DNA from: Xenophilus aerolatus
GTDB lineage: Bacteria; Pseudomonadota; Gammaproteobacteria; Burkholderiales; Burkholderiaceae_C
Assembly: GCA_029968055.1 (NCBI GenBank)
Contig: JASCNX010000004.1
Span: 372,001 to 436,000 of the forward strand
Reading direction: 5' to 3'
DNA: 64,000 nucleotides
Position 1 is the first letter of the stretch, and each line of letters opens with the position of its first letter. The translations under genes were made by a program, and so were the position numbers. A model generated the notes under the pieces. The model made no database searches. It saw only the letters and a list, made by a program, of their open reading frames with translations, and was not told the DNA's origin. This document shows positions 43,834 through 53,071 of the stretch, in pieces.

Positions 43834-45110
43834 GCGACACGTCGATGCTGCCCGGCCACCCCCACATCGCCCGCCACGGCACCACGCTGCAGGTCGAGGG
43901 TGTCGCACTCGATGCGCTCGTGCGCGAGCACGGCACGCCGCTTTTCGTCTATTCGAAGCAGTGGATGCTCGATGCGCTGGCCGCCTACCAGCGCGGCTTC
44001 GCGGGCCGCGATGCACTGATCTGCTACGCGATGAAGGCCAACTCCTCGCTCGGCGTGCTGCGCGTGTTCGCCGAGGCGGGCTGCGGCTTCGACATCGTGT
44101 CGGGCGGTGAGCTGGCGCGCGTGCTCGCGGCCGGGGCCGAGCCGGCCAAGGTCATCTTCTCGGGCGTGGGCAAGACGCGCACCGAGATGCGCCAGGCGCT
44201 GGCCGCCGGCATCGGCTGCTTCAACGTCGAGAGCGAGGCCGAACTCGATGTGCTCAACGAGGTGGCGCTGGAGCAGAACCGGCGTGCGCCGGTGAGCGTG
44301 CGCATCAATCCCAACGTCGACCCGAAGACGCACCCCTACATCTCCACGGGTCTCAAGGGCAACAAGTTCGGCGTGGCGCACGATCGCGCGCTCGCCGTGT
44401 ACCGGCATGCGGCGTCGCTGGCCGGACTGCAGGTGGTGGGCATCGACTGCCACATCGGCTCGCAGATCACCGAGTCCTCGCCCTACCTCGATGCACTGGA
44501 CCGCATCCTGGACCTGGTGCAGGCCATCGAAGCGGCCGGCGTGCCGCTGCACCATATCGACTTCGGCGGCGGCCTGGGCATCGACTACGACGGCGACACC
44601 CCACCCGCGGCCGATGCGCTCTGGAAGCAGCTCTTCGAGCGGCTCGATGCCCGCGGCTTCGGCGACCGCCGGATCCTGATCGAGCCCGGCCGCTCGCTGG
44701 TGGGCAATGCCGGCCTGTGCGTGACCGAGGTGCTCTACACCAAGCCGGGCGAAGAGAAGAACTTCTGCATCGTCGACGCGGCCATGAACGACCTGCCGCG
44801 CCCGGCGATGTACCAGGCCTTCCACCGCATCGTGCCGGTCGCCGAACGGCCGTCGCTGCCTGCCACCCGCTACGACGTGGTCGGCCCGGTCTGCGAGAGC
44901 GGCGACTGGCTGGGCCGCGACCGCGATCTGGCGGTCGAGGCCGGCGACCTGCTGGCGGTGCTGTCGGCCGGCGCATATTGCATGAGCATGGCCAGCAACT
45001 ACAACACCCGCGCCCGCGCCGCCGAGGTGCTGGTCAGCGGTGCCACCTCCACGCTCATCCGCCGCCGCGAGACGGTCGACGACCAGCTGCGGACCGAGCA
45101 GGCGCTCTGA
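43830..45110 (+). CDS. lysA: Diaminopimelate decarboxylase
   Basis: LysA decarboxylates meso-diaminopimelate to lysine, the last step of the pathway. The 426-residue PLP enzyme has the Schiff-base lysine Lys69 in CYAMKANSS, the glycine-rich GGELARVLAAG, HIGSQIT, the phosphate-binding FGGGLGIDY, EPGRSLVGNAG and the CESGDWLG cysteine from the partner subunit. It is coupled to lptM by a 4-base overlap, and converges with msrQ, whose stop is 3 bases away. Complete. Confidence 0.97.
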   Translation: MSDTSMLPGHPHIARHGTTLQVEGVALDALVREHGTPLFVYSKQWMLDALAAYQRGFAGRDALICYAMKANSSLGVLRVFAEAGCGFDIVSGGELARVLAAGAEPAKVIFSGVGKTRTEMRQALAAGIGCFNVESEAELDVLNEVALEQNRRAPVSVRINPNVDPKTHPYISTGLKGNKFGVAHDRALAVYRHAASLAGLQVVGIDCHIGSQITESSPYLDALDRILDLVQAIEAAGVPLHHIDFGGGLGIDYDGDTPPAADALWKQLFERLDARGFGDRRILIEPGRSLVGNAGLCVTEVLYTKPGEEKNFCIVDAAMNDLPRPAMYQAFHRIVPVAERPSLPATRYDVVGPVCESGDWLGRDRDLAVEAGDLLAVLSAGAYCMSMASNYNTRARAAEVLVSGATSTLIRRRETVDDQLRTEQAL

Positions 45111-45113
45111 CGG

Positions 45114-45758
45114 CTAGGGTTTCGACAGCTGCTGGCGCCCGGCCGACGGGCGCCGCAGCCACCTCTTGCTCGCAAAGTTCCAGACGCGCCAGCCCAGCAG
45201 CACGGCGACGATGGCGGCGTAGACGCTCACCTCGGCAAAGTTGTTCTTGCCGGCGCGCAGCCAGAAGAAGTGCAGCAGGCCCAGCCCGGCGATGACGTAG
45301 ACCAGCTTGTGCAGCGCCTGCCAGCGCTTTGCGCCCAGCGCCTTGATCGCGCGGTTGAACGAGGTCGCCGCCAGCGGCGTGAGCAGCAGGAAGGCCGCGA
45401 AGCCGACCAGGATGAAGGGCCGCTTGGCGATGTCCTTGGCGATGTCGGCGACCTCGAAGCCCATGTCGAACCAGGCGTAGCTCAGCAGGTGCAGCACGAC
45501 GTAGAAATACGCATACAGCCCCAGCATGCGGCGAAAGCGCGCCAGCCCCGTCAGCTTGGCCGTGACGCGCAACGGCGTGACGGCCAGCGTGATGCAGATG
45601 AAGCGCAGCGTCCAGTCGCCCGTCGCACGGATCAGGAACTCCGCCGGATTGGCGCCCAGGCCGTCGGTGAAGGCGCCATAGGCCAGCGACGCGAAGGGCA
45701 GCAGGCACAGCAGGAAGACCAGCGGCTTGGCCGCCGGATGCAGCAACAGCTTGTTCAT
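45114..45758 (-). CDS. msrQ: Haem-binding subunit MsrQ of periplasmic Met sulphoxide reductase
   Basis: MsrQ is an inner-membrane b-haem protein that passes quinol electrons to periplasmic MsrP, which repairs oxidised methionines. The 214-residue product has six predicted helices and the ferric-reductase-like pattern of histidines, seen in YFYVVLHLLSYAWFD and RWQALHKLVYVIAGLGLLHFFWL. It follows msrP by 19 bases on the minus strand, the usual operon order. Length and helix count match the family. Confidence 0.94.
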   Translation of the reverse strand: MNKLLLHPAAKPLVFLLCLLPFASLAYGAFTDGLGANPAEFLIRATGDWTLRFICITLAVTPLRVTAKLTGLARFRRMLGLYAYFYVVLHLLSYAWFDMGFEVADIAKDIAKRPFILVGFAAFLLLTPLAATSFNRAIKALGAKRWQALHKLVYVIAGLGLLHFFWLRAGKNNFAEVSVYAAIVAVLLGWRVWNFASKRWLRRPSAGRQQLSKP

Positions 45759-45777
45759 CGCGAACCCGTCGCCAACG

Positions 45778-46773
45778 TCAATAGAACTTCTTCAGGTCCA
45801 TGCCCGCATAAAGCTGGCCGACCTGCTGCTCGTAGCCGTTGAAGATCAGCGTCTTGTGCCGCTTGGCGAAGAGGCCGCCGCCGTCGCCGATGCGCCGCTC
45901 GGTCGCCTGGCTCCAGCGCGGGTGGTCGACATCGGGGTTGACGTTCGAGTAGAAGCCGTACTCGTTCGCCGCCGCCTTGTTCCACGCGGTGCCGGGCTCC
46001 TTCTCGACGAAGCGGATCTTCACGATCGACTTGGCCGACTTGAAGCCGTATTTCCACGGCACCACGATGCGCACCGGCGCGCCGTTCTGGTTGGGCAACA
46101 CCTCGCCGTACATGCCGAAGGTGAGCAAGGTCAGCGGATGCATCGCCTCGTCCATGCGCAGGCCCTCGGCATACGGCCAGTCGAGCACGCGCGAGCCCAC
46201 GAAGGGCATGGTCTTGGGGTCGGCCAGCGTGAGGAATTCGACGTACTTGGCATTGCCCTGGGGCTCGACCTTCTTGATCAGCTCGGCCAGCGAGTAGCCC
46301 ACCCAGGGAATCACCATCGACCAGCCTTCCACGCAGCGCAGGCGGTAGGTGCGGTCTTCCTGCGCGCTGAGCTTGAGCAGGTCCTCGATGCCGTATTTGC
46401 CCGGCTTTTTCACCAGGCCCTCGACCTCGACGGTCCACGGCCGGGTCTTGAGCGTCCCGGCGTTCTTGGCCGGGTCGGCCTTGTCGGTGCCGAACTCGTA
46501 GTAGTTGTTGTACGTGGAGGCGTCCTTGTAGTCGGTCACCTTTTCCATGGTCTGGGCGCCGGGCACGGTGGACTTGACGCCGGCCAGCGCAGGGAGCTTG
46601 CCTGGCGCGGCCTGGGCCAGCGCCTCGCGGCCCGCCCAGCCGGCCAGCGCCGCGCCGGCGGCACCGCCGGCCAGCAGGCGCAGCATGTCGCGGCGCCCTT
46701 CGTAAACGGCACGCGGCGTGATGTCGCTGGCGTGCGGGTGGTTGAAACCGGAATCGTGGGAACGGATCAGCAT
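45778..46773 (-). CDS. msrP: Periplasmic Met-sulphoxide reductase catalytic subunit MsrP
   Basis: Molybdopterin enzyme that reduces methionine sulphoxide in periplasmic proteins. A twin-arginine signal (RRDMLRLL, residues 27-34) followed by a hydrophobic alanine stretch predicts Tat export, fitting tatABC elsewhere in the window. The sulphite-oxidase fold shows Cys147 in [15 protein letters not shown] as the molybdenum ligand, plus [32 protein letters not shown]. Length is 331 residues. The ATG has an AAAGG ribosome binding site; upstream in-frame codons add nothing recognisable. Confidence 0.95.
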   Translation of the reverse strand: MLIRSHDSGFNHPHASDITPRAVYEGRRDMLRLLAGGAAGAALAGWAGREALAQAAPGKLPALAGVKSTVPGAQTMEKVTDYKDASTYNNYYEFGTDKADPAKNAGTLKTRPWTVEVEGLVKKPGKYGIEDLLKLSAQEDRTYRLRCVEGWSMVIPWVGYSLAELIKKVEPQGNAKYVEFLTLADPKTMPFVGSRVLDWPYAEGLRMDEAMHPLTLLTFGMYGEVLPNQNGAPVRIVVPWKYGFKSAKSIVKIRFVEKEPGTAWNKAAANEYGFYSNVNPDVDHPRWSQATERRIGDGGGLFAKRHKTLIFNGYEQQVGQLYAGMDLKKFY

Positions 46774-46909
46774 GCGGGGACCTTTCGCGGTGCGCCGGCA
46801 CGACGGGCCGGCACTCGATGGGACAAGGAGGTACACCGGTTAGTTCGGCGCATCCCCCCAACGGGTTACGCGCCGCAGGCCGGTCCGGTTTCAGTCTGCC
46901 TCAATTCGC

Positions 46910-46926
46910 CCGGCCACGCTGGCCGG
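46910..46926. other. Hairpin downstream of ccsB
   Basis: CCGGCCA-CGC-TGGCCGG, a perfect 7-base stem with a 3-base loop, 8 bases after the ccsB stop. No T-run follows on the minus strand, so it is at best a weak terminator or an mRNA end stabiliser. The rest of the 160-base gap to msrP shows nothing clear. Confidence 0.35.
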
Positions 46927-46933
46927 ACGCCGC

Positions 46934-48253
46934 CTACAGCGTCCCGTAGCTGTGCAGCCCGCTCAGGAACATGTTCACGCCCAGGAACGCGAAGGTGGTC
47001 ACGGCCAGGCCGACCAACGCCCACCACGAAGCCACCGTGCCGCGCAGGCCCTTGACCAGCCGCATGTGCAGCCAGGCCGCGTAGTTCAGCCAGACGATCA
47101 GCGCCCAGGTTTCCTTCGGGTCCCAGCTCCAGTAGCCGCCCCAGGCGTCGGCGGCCCAGAGCGCACCCAGCACCGTCGCGATGGTGAAGAAGGCGAAGCC
47201 GACGGCGATGGATTTGTACATCACGTCGTCCAGCACCTCGAAGCTCGGCAGCCGCGCGGCGATGCGCTTGCGCGCCAGCAGGATGCCCGCGGCGATGAGC
47301 GCCGACACCAGCGCGTAGCCCACCCAGTAGCTGCCGCCCGCCTCGGCCACGCCGCGCTGGCGGAAGGCGATCGGCACGAAGCACAGCGCGATGCCCAGCA
47401 GCCAGATCGGCGTGAGCCGCCACCAGCGGGTTTCGGCCGCCTGCTGCTTGATCAGGTAGGCGAAAGCGACCATCGCCGCCAGCGAGAAGGTGCCGTAGCC
47501 GATGAAGTTGGCCGGCACGTGCAGCTTCATCCACCAGCTCTGCAGGGCGGGCACCAGCGGCTGGATTTCGTGGGCCTCTCGCACGATCGTGTACCAGAGC
47601 AGGAAGCCGACGGCCGCGCTGACCACCAGCATGACGAAGGCACCCAGCGAGCGCGTGGCGTAGCGCTCCTCGAAGTAGAGGTAGAAAGCCGCCGTGAGCC
47701 AGCAGAAGAGCACGAAGACCTCGTAGAGGTTGCTCACCGGGATGTGGCCGATGTCGGGGCCGAGCTGGTGGCTCTCGTACCAGCGCACCATGGTGCCGAT
47801 GAGCGCCATCGTGACCGCGGCCCAGGCGATCCTGGAGCCGATGCGCTCCATCGCGTCGGCCTGGCTGGCGCTAAAGAAGCCGAGCCAGTAGAAGACCGTG
47901 CTCATGAAGAAGAGCACGCTCATCCAGAGGATGGCCGACTGGCTCGAGAGGAAGTACTTGAGCCAGAACACGGAGTCGGCGCGGGCGAGGTCGCCCTGGT
48001 ACGACGCGATGGCCAGCAGCGACGCCGCGCCCACCACCAGCGCCAGCACGCGCAGCGGCCGCCAGAACCAGCACAGCCAGATCAGCGCCGGAATGGTGCC
48101 CAGCAGGATCGCCTTTTCGTAACCATCCATCGACGGCTGGTAGCGCGCGAAGGCGAACAGCCCGCCGGCCACCACGATGGCGGCGAAGACCCAGTCGAAC
48201 AGCGTGCGGCGCGAGAACCAGCTCTCGTGCAGGGTGAGGGTGGTGGTGTTCAT
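46934..48253 (-). CDS. ccsB: Cytochrome c biogenesis protein CcsB (CcsA/ResC type)
   Basis: Membrane haem-handling protein of system II cytochrome c maturation; with ResB it exports haem and joins it to CXXCH motifs. The 439-residue product has multiple helices and, near the C-terminus, the tryptophan-rich WWD motif WGGYWSWDPKETWALIVWL. Flanking histidines that bind haem are found in WMKLHVPANFIGYG and WLHMRL. It overlaps resB by four bases. Proteobacterial system II is typical of beta-proteobacteria. Confidence 0.95.
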   Translation of the reverse strand: MNTTTLTLHESWFSRRTLFDWVFAAIVVAGGLFAFARYQPSMDGYEKAILLGTIPALIWLCWFWRPLRVLALVVGAASLLAIASYQGDLARADSVFWLKYFLSSQSAILWMSVLFFMSTVFYWLGFFSASQADAMERIGSRIAWAAVTMALIGTMVRWYESHQLGPDIGHIPVSNLYEVFVLFCWLTAAFYLYFEERYATRSLGAFVMLVVSAAVGFLLWYTIVREAHEIQPLVPALQSWWMKLHVPANFIGYGTFSLAAMVAFAYLIKQQAAETRWWRLTPIWLLGIALCFVPIAFRQRGVAEAGGSYWVGYALVSALIAAGILLARKRIAARLPSFEVLDDVMYKSIAVGFAFFTIATVLGALWAADAWGGYWSWDPKETWALIVWLNYAAWLHMRLVKGLRGTVASWWALVGLAVTTFAFLGVNMFLSGLHSYGTL

Positions 48254-50430
48254 CGGGGCGTGTCTCCAGGGCTTGCCGGCGCGGGCAGCATCAGCAGCTT
48301 GGTGCGCAGGTGGGCGAATTCCTTGTCGCTGTCGAGATTGCGGCGGTTGGTCGACAGCGCCATCGTCGCGCGGCTGCCGGCATCCGGCCCGGCGGCCGGC
48401 GCGATCCAGACCCAGAGCCGCCGTTCGCGCACGTAGAGCATCGCAAAGATGCCCACGATGAGCAACAGGCAGCCCAGGTAGACCACCATCTTGCCGGGCG
48501 CGCGCGCGACCTGGAAGACGCTGGCCTGCACCTGCTTGAAGTCGGTCAGCAGCAGCGCCACGGGCGCGGGATAGAAATGCGCGTCGCTGATCGCCAGCAC
48601 GGCTTGCGTGAGCCAGCCCTGGGTCTTGTCGTCCATCGGCAGCGCGGCCTGGCCGGCCTGCTCGCGGCTGAGGTTGAGCAGTTCGAAGAGCACGTCATTG
48701 ACGATGCGCACCAGCACCTGGCCGGCGCGCTGGCGCTCGGCCTCGGGCACCTGCAGGTCGATGAACTCGGCGATCGCCTGCCAGCCGCCGGCCGAGGCGT
48801 CGTCGGCCTTGCCGTCGGCGGGCGGGCGCACGCGCTCGGCCCCTGCGAACAGCCCCAGGGCACGCGCGGCGGAATTGCGCAACTGCTCGACCTGCTCCGC
48901 CTTGCCCGGGTCGATGGCATGGGCCACGTAGCGGTCCACCGCCTTCTGCCGCATCGCCGCATCGGCCAGCGCGCTGCGCAGGTGCAGGTAGCCGTCCATC
49001 GAACCCTGCTCGTCGGCCGGCACGCGCAGGTAGCGGAAGGGCTGGTCGGGCTGGTCGCGCATGCCCAGCAGGAAGACCGGCGGGCCGTCCTCAGTCATCA
49101 TGGCGGGCACCATGTAGTTCTGGTACTCGCGCGCCTGGCCCGAGGCATCGCGCAGCTTGTAGCCGATGCTCGGGCCGATGTTGCGCAGCACCTTGGGCTT
49201 GTTGACCTTGTTGGCCGCGCCCAGCCGCGATTCGAGGCTGTGCTGCAGGTCGACCTTGCGCACGTCGGCGCCGCTGCCGCTGTTCTGGTCGGCGAAGTTC
49301 TCGACGTTGATCACGCGCAGCGCCGTGTACTCGAGCTTCAGGCGTTCGTTGCCGTTGGTGAGCTCCGAGCTGCCGCCGATGGTGCCCTCGATCTCGAAGG
49401 GCTTGGCAGCGGCCGCCATGGGCACGGCCTTGAGCTTCACGCTGGAGCCGCCGTCGTCGAAGCTCGACTGGTAGATCTCGATGCCCTTCCAGCTCGCCGG
49501 GTGGTTGACCTCGATGCGGGCTTCCTTGGTCTCGCCGGTGGTGCGGTCGTGCAGCACCACCTCGCTCGCGAAAAGCTTGGGCATGCCCGTCGAGTAGTAG
49601 TCGACGATGAATTTCTTCAGCTCGATCGCGAAGGGCAACTCCTGCAGCAACACGCCGTCGGCCTGGTTCAGGATGGCGACGCTGGACTGGCTGCCCTCGG
49701 GCACCAGGATGTTGCCGCGGAAGGTGGGGTTGGCGGGCGACAGGCGGTACTGCGCCGGCACCTCGGAGATCAGGCCACCGCCGGTGTAGACGCTCTTGCC
49801 GTTGAACCAGGTCTGCGCCCGCACGATGAGGTCGCCGTCGAGCAGGCCGCCCAGGCACACCAGCACGATGGCACCGTGCGCCGCGATGTAGCCGAGCTTG
49901 TTGACGCCGCCCGCGCGCGCCGCGACCATCCAGCCGCCGGCGCTGCCATCGCCGTCGCGGCGCTGCAGCTTGACCTTCCAGCCGCCGCTGACCAGGAGCT
50001 GGCCGATGCGGTTGGCCGCCTGCTCGGGGGCTTCGTCCAGCGGCGCCTCGGCGCGCAGGCCGAAGGCCTTCAAACTCTGGGCGCGAATGTCTTCCTTGAA
50101 GGTCTTGAAGTCGGCCAGGATGCGCGGCGTGTTGCGCGCGATGCACAGCGAGGTGCTGATCACCAGGAAGGCCAGGATCAGCAGGAACCACCAGGCGCTG
50201 TAGATCGAATCGAGCCGCGCCGCCCGGAACACCTGCGCCCAGAAGGGGCCGAACTGGTTGATGTAGTTGCCGATCGGCTCGTGCTGCTTGAGCACCGTGC
50301 CGATGATCGAGGCGATGCAGATCACCGTCAGCAGCGCGATGGCGAAGCGCATCGACGACAGCAGCTCCACCCCGGCGCGCAGGGCCTGCGAACCGGTCTT
50401 CAGGCGAAGGCCGTGGGTGGAAACGGACAT
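48250..50430 (-). CDS. resB: Cytochrome c biogenesis protein ResB (Ccs1)
   Basis: Partner of CcsB in system II cytochrome c maturation. The 726-residue product has three N-terminal membrane helices (first with LLSSMRFAIALLTVICIASIIGTVLKQ, a strongly conserved ResB opening), then a large periplasmic domain (about 200-620). A final helix with KMVVYLGCLLLIVGIFAMLYV is followed by a short positively charged tail. The start overlaps nothing upstream; cytochrome c4 ends about 120 bases before it, with a terminator between. The stop overlaps ccsB. Confidence 0.94.
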   Translation of the reverse strand: MSVSTHGLRLKTGSQALRAGVELLSSMRFAIALLTVICIASIIGTVLKQHEPIGNYINQFGPFWAQVFRAARLDSIYSAWWFLLILAFLVISTSLCIARNTPRILADFKTFKEDIRAQSLKAFGLRAEAPLDEAPEQAANRIGQLLVSGGWKVKLQRRDGDGSAGGWMVAARAGGVNKLGYIAAHGAIVLVCLGGLLDGDLIVRAQTWFNGKSVYTGGGLISEVPAQYRLSPANPTFRGNILVPEGSQSSVAILNQADGVLLQELPFAIELKKFIVDYYSTGMPKLFASEVVLHDRTTGETKEARIEVNHPASWKGIEIYQSSFDDGGSSVKLKAVPMAAAAKPFEIEGTIGGSSELTNGNERLKLEYTALRVINVENFADQNSGSGADVRKVDLQHSLESRLGAANKVNKPKVLRNIGPSIGYKLRDASGQAREYQNYMVPAMMTEDGPPVFLLGMRDQPDQPFRYLRVPADEQGSMDGYLHLRSALADAAMRQKAVDRYVAHAIDPGKAEQVEQLRNSAARALGLFAGAERVRPPADGKADDASAGGWQAIAEFIDLQVPEAERQRAGQVLVRIVNDVLFELLNLSREQAGQAALPMDDKTQGWLTQAVLAISDAHFYPAPVALLLTDFKQVQASVFQVARAPGKMVVYLGCLLLIVGIFAMLYVRERRLWVWIAPAAGPDAGSRATMALSTNRRNLDSDKEFAHLRTKLLMLPAPASPGDTPR

Positions 50431-50472
50431 GGCGGAGGTGGGGCGGAAACGTGGGACGGAAGAACCAAACGA

Positions 50473-50507
50473 AAGGGCGGGCCATCCTGCTGGATCGGCC
50501 CGCCCTT
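50473..50507 (-). terminator. Terminator between cytochrome c4 and resB
   Basis: AAGGGCGGGCC (50473-50483) pairs with GGCCCGCCCTT (50497-50507), an 11-base perfect stem with a 13-base loop. On the minus strand TTTCGTTTGG follows; on the plus strand GTTGGGTTTTATTTT follows. It is well placed to end the cytochrome c4 transcript, so resB should have its own promoter. Confidence 0.7.
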
Positions 50508-50551
50508 GTTGGGTTTTATTTTCGGCGGTTGGTTCGCGGTGACGCGTTGAT

Positions 50552-51220
50552 TCAGCGCAAGCCGGCGATGTAGTCGGCGACCGCCTTGATTTCGCGGTCG
50601 TTCATCTTGGCGGCCACGCCCGTCATCTGCGGGCTGTTGGTGCGCACGCCGTCGCGGAAGGCCTTGAGCTGGGCGTCGGTGTAATCGGCATGCTGGCCGC
50701 CCAGGCGCGGGTACTGGGCCGGGATGCCGGCGCCGTTGGGGCTGTGGCAGCCGGCGCAGGCGGGCACCATGCGGTCGGCGATGCCGCCGCGGAAGATGCG
50801 CTCGCCCAGCGAGACCAGGTCCTTCTCCTTCGAGAAGCCGGTCTTGACCTTCTTGCTGCCGACGAACCAGGCGATGTTGCGCATGTCCTCGTCGCTCAGC
50901 GCCGAGGCGTAGGGCTTCATGATGGCGCTCTTGCGCTTGCCGGACTTGAACTCCTGCAGCTGCTTGAGGATGTATTCGGGGTGCTGCTGCGCCAGCTTGG
51001 GGTTGGCCGCAATGGCCGAATTGCCGTCGGCGTTGTGGCAGGACGCGCACGACTGGCTGTTCGCCGGCGCCGTGTTGAACAGCGTGTCGCCCTTGGCGGG
51101 ATCGGGCTTGGCCGGCTTGGCTGCGGCTGCCGGCGCCGCAGCGGGCGCATCGGCCGCAAGGGCGGCGCTGGCACTTGCGCCGAGTGCGGCCGCAAGCAGG
51201 ACATGGGCGAACAACTTCAT
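50552..51220 (-). CDS. Dihaem cytochrome c4
   Basis: Periplasmic electron carrier of the cytochrome c4 family, with two class I cytochrome domains in tandem. A signal peptide runs to about residue 23 (ALAADAP), followed by an alanine/proline linker. Haem motifs are CASCH (58-62) and CAGCH (155-159), each with a later methionine ligand (IMKPYA and PQMTGVA regions). Length is 222. It lies directly upstream of resB-ccsB, which mature c-type cytochromes, and is divergent from engB. The role as donor to a terminal oxidase is family knowledge. Confidence 0.94.
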   Translation of the reverse strand: MKLFAHVLLAAALGASASAALAADAPAAAPAAAAKPAKPDPAKGDTLFNTAPANSQSCASCHNADGNSAIAANPKLAQQHPEYILKQLQEFKSGKRKSAIMKPYASALSDEDMRNIAWFVGSKKVKTGFSKEKDLVSLGERIFRGGIADRMVPACAGCHSPNGAGIPAQYPRLGGQHADYTDAQLKAFRDGVRTNSPQMTGVAAKMNDREIKAVADYIAGLR

Positions 51221-51238
51221 ATCGGGGGGCTACGTTTG

Positions 51239-51266
51239 TTGGCGCAAAACCCGGCGATTCTACAAT
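51239..51266 (+). promoter_or_regulatory. Predicted promoter of engB
   Basis: TTGGCG (51239-51244), a 16-base spacer and TACAAT (51261-51266) on the plus strand. Transcription would start near 51273, about 40 bases before the engB ATG. It lies in the 91-base divergent gap with cytochrome c4. Confidence 0.55.
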
Positions 51267-51311
51267 GGTGCCCCCGCCTCTCCAGCCTGGGCCCTGTGCC
51301 CTCAGCGACCC

Positions 51312-52058
51312 ATGACCCCGCCGCCTTCGCCGGCCCGCGCCGCCGCAGCGACGCCGGGCACACCCCCTTCCCCCAGCCCTGCCGCGCCTGACGAAGCGTC
51401 GTCCTTCGCGGCGCGCGCGCGCACCGCGATGGGCTGGCTGCACACCGCCCACTTCCTCACCAGCGCGCCGCAGCTGGAACATCTGCCTCCCCTCACGCTG
51501 CCGGAGATCGCCTTCGTCGGCCGCTCCAACGCCGGCAAGTCCACTGCCATCAACACGCTGACGCAACAAAAGCGCCTGGCTTTCGCCTCGAAGACGCCTG
51601 GCCGCACCCAGCACATCAACCTGTTCGGCGTCGGCAAGGGCCAGGTCGACGATGCCGTGCTGGCCGACCTGCCGGGCTACGGCTACGCGGCCGTCCCGCG
51701 CGAGGCCAAGCTGCGCTGGCAGCGCGTGATGGGCAACTACCTCGTCACACGCGAGACGCTGCGCGGCGTGGTGCTGATGGTCGACCCGCGGCTGGGCCTG
51801 ACCGAGCTCGACGAGATCCTGCTGGACGTGATCCGCCCGCGCGTCGAGGAGGGCCTCAACTTCCTCGTGCTGCTGACCAAGGCCGACAAGCTGTCGCGCT
51901 CCGAGGGCGCCAAGGCGCTGTCGATTGCGCGACTCCAGGCCGGCGGGGGCGAGGTGAAACTGTTCTCGGCCCTCAAGCGCCAGGGCGTGGACGAAGCGGC
52001 GGAGTTGCTCTGGCGCTGGGCCCATGCCGGGGACGAGGGCGGCACCGCTGCCGGTTGA
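51312..52058 (+). CDS. engB: Ribosome biogenesis GTP-binding protein EngB (YihA)
   Basis: Essential GTPase of the TrmE-Era-EngA group needed for 50S ribosome assembly. G motifs are GRSNAGKS (70-77), TPGRTQ (switch I, G2), DLPGYGYA (119-126, G3), LTKADKL (G4) and FSALKR (G5). The annotated ATG gives 248 residues with a 40-residue proline/alanine-rich N-terminus not found in E. coli. An internal ATG before GWLHTAHF would give about the usual length, so either start is possible. The gap downstream contains copy C of the dispersed repeat. Confidence 0.95.
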   Translation: MTPPPSPARAAAATPGTPPSPSPAAPDEASSFAARARTAMGWLHTAHFLTSAPQLEHLPPLTLPEIAFVGRSNAGKSTAINTLTQQKRLAFASKTPGRTQHINLFGVGKGQVDDAVLADLPGYGYAAVPREAKLRWQRVMGNYLVTRETLRGVVLMVDPRLGLTELDEILLDVIRPRVEEGLNFLVLLTKADKLSRSEGAKALSIARLQAGGGEVKLFSALKRQGVDEAAELLWRWAHAGDEGGTAAG

Positions 52059-52063
52059 GTGCC

Positions 52064-52117
52064 GATGAGGGCGCCAGTGCCCGACCCGCCTGCGCAAGCA
52101 GCTATCGAAAACAGAGC
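52064..52117 (-). repeat. Dispersed palindromic repeat, copy C (engB-hydrolase gap)
   Basis: Read on the minus strand: TTTTCGATAGCTGCTTGCGC, then AGGCGGG, TCGGGCACTG and GCGCCC, the same order as copies A and B in the histidine cluster. The outer palindrome arm is degenerate. It fills most of the 77-base gap. Confidence 0.7.
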
Positions 52118-52135
52118 AGATAGGAGACAAGGCCC

Positions 52136-53071
52136 ATGACGATCGAGACCTTCGAGCGCACCCTGCCGAACGGCATCACCCTCAGCTGCCGCGCCGCCGG
52201 CGAGAAGGGCCGCCCGCTCATGGTGTTCCTGCACGGCTTCCCCGAAGCCGCCTTCATCTGGGACGAGTTGCTCGAATGGTTCTCGCAGCCGGCCAACGGC
52301 GGCTACCGCTGCCTCGCGCCCAACCTGCGCGGCTTCGAGAAGTCGAGCCAGCCCAAGGAGGTCGAGGCCTACCGCCCGCACCTGCTGGTCCAGGACATCG
52401 TGGAGCTGGTCAAGACCGAACGCGAGGACGGCATCATCGACACGCTGGTCGCGCACGACTGGGGCGGCGCCTTCGGCTGGGGCCACGCCAACGCCTTCCC
52501 GGGCCAGGTGCGGCGACTGGTGATCATCAACTCGCCGCACCCCGGCACCTTCACCCGCGAGCTCAAGAACAGCGCCGAGCAGCAGAAGGCCAGCGCGTAC
52601 ATGAACTGGCTTGCGGCGCCCGGCTCCGAGAAGGTGCTGGCCGAGAACGACTTCGCCCGGCTCTTCGCCATGTTCACCATGATGAAGGCCGGCCCCGACG
52701 GCTTCGGCTGGCTGACCGAGCCGGTCAGGCAGAAGTACCGCGACGTGTGGAACCAGGGCCTGACCGGCGCCTGCAACCTCTACCGCGTGACGCCGATGAA
52801 GCCGCCCGTCCCCGGCAAGACCACCGCCGACGACATCCCGACGCTGCCCCACGAGCGCCTGGCGGTGACGGTGCCCACCCTGGTGCTGTGGGCCATGGAC
52901 GATGCGGCGCTGCTCCCGGGCCTGCTCGACGGCCTGGATGCCTACGTGCCCCGGCTCGAGATCAAGCGCGTGCCCGGCGCCACGCACTGGATCATCCACG
53001 AGCAGCCCGAGGGCGTGGCACGCGACATCGGCGCCTTCATCGCGCGGACGCCGTCGCCGCCGTCGGCCTAG
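52136..53071 (+). CDS. Alpha/beta hydrolase, epoxide hydrolase-like
   Basis: Alpha/beta-hydrolase of 311 residues with the soluble epoxide hydrolase pattern: oxyanion motif HGFPE (33-37), nucleophile Asp108 in AHDWGG, a helical cap (about 130-225), an acidic residue in LWAMDDAAL and the catalytic histidine in GATHWIIHEQP near the C-terminus. An aspartate nucleophile separates it from esterases; haloalkane dehalogenase is an alternative. The ribosome binding site TAGGAGAC precedes the ATG. It converges with the Pls/PosA-type gene: the two stop codons share the palindrome CTAG. Confidence 0.88.
   Translation: MTIETFERTLPNGITLSCRAAGEKGRPLMVFLHGFPEAAFIWDELLEWFSQPANGGYRCLAPNLRGFEKSSQPKEVEAYRPHLLVQDIVELVKTEREDGIIDTLVAHDWGGAFGWGHANAFPGQVRRLVIINSPHPGTFTRELKNSAEQQKASAYMNWLAAPGSEKVLAENDFARLFAMFTMMKAGPDGFGWLTEPVRQKYRDVWNQGLTGACNLYRVTPMKPPVPGKTTADDIPTLPHERLAVTVPTLVLWAMDDAALLPGLLDGLDAYVPRLEIKRVPGATHWIIHEQPEGVARDIGAFIARTPSPPSA

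Noticed and set aside
40754-43936. A long minus-strand frame opposite the PBP1A gene
   Set aside because: Low-complexity Arg/Ala/Gly-rich product, antisense to a gene with all catalytic motifs intact.
50400-52130. A 576-codon minus-strand frame spanning cytochrome c4 and engB
   Set aside because: It crosses two well-supported genes in other frames and has no coherent domain.
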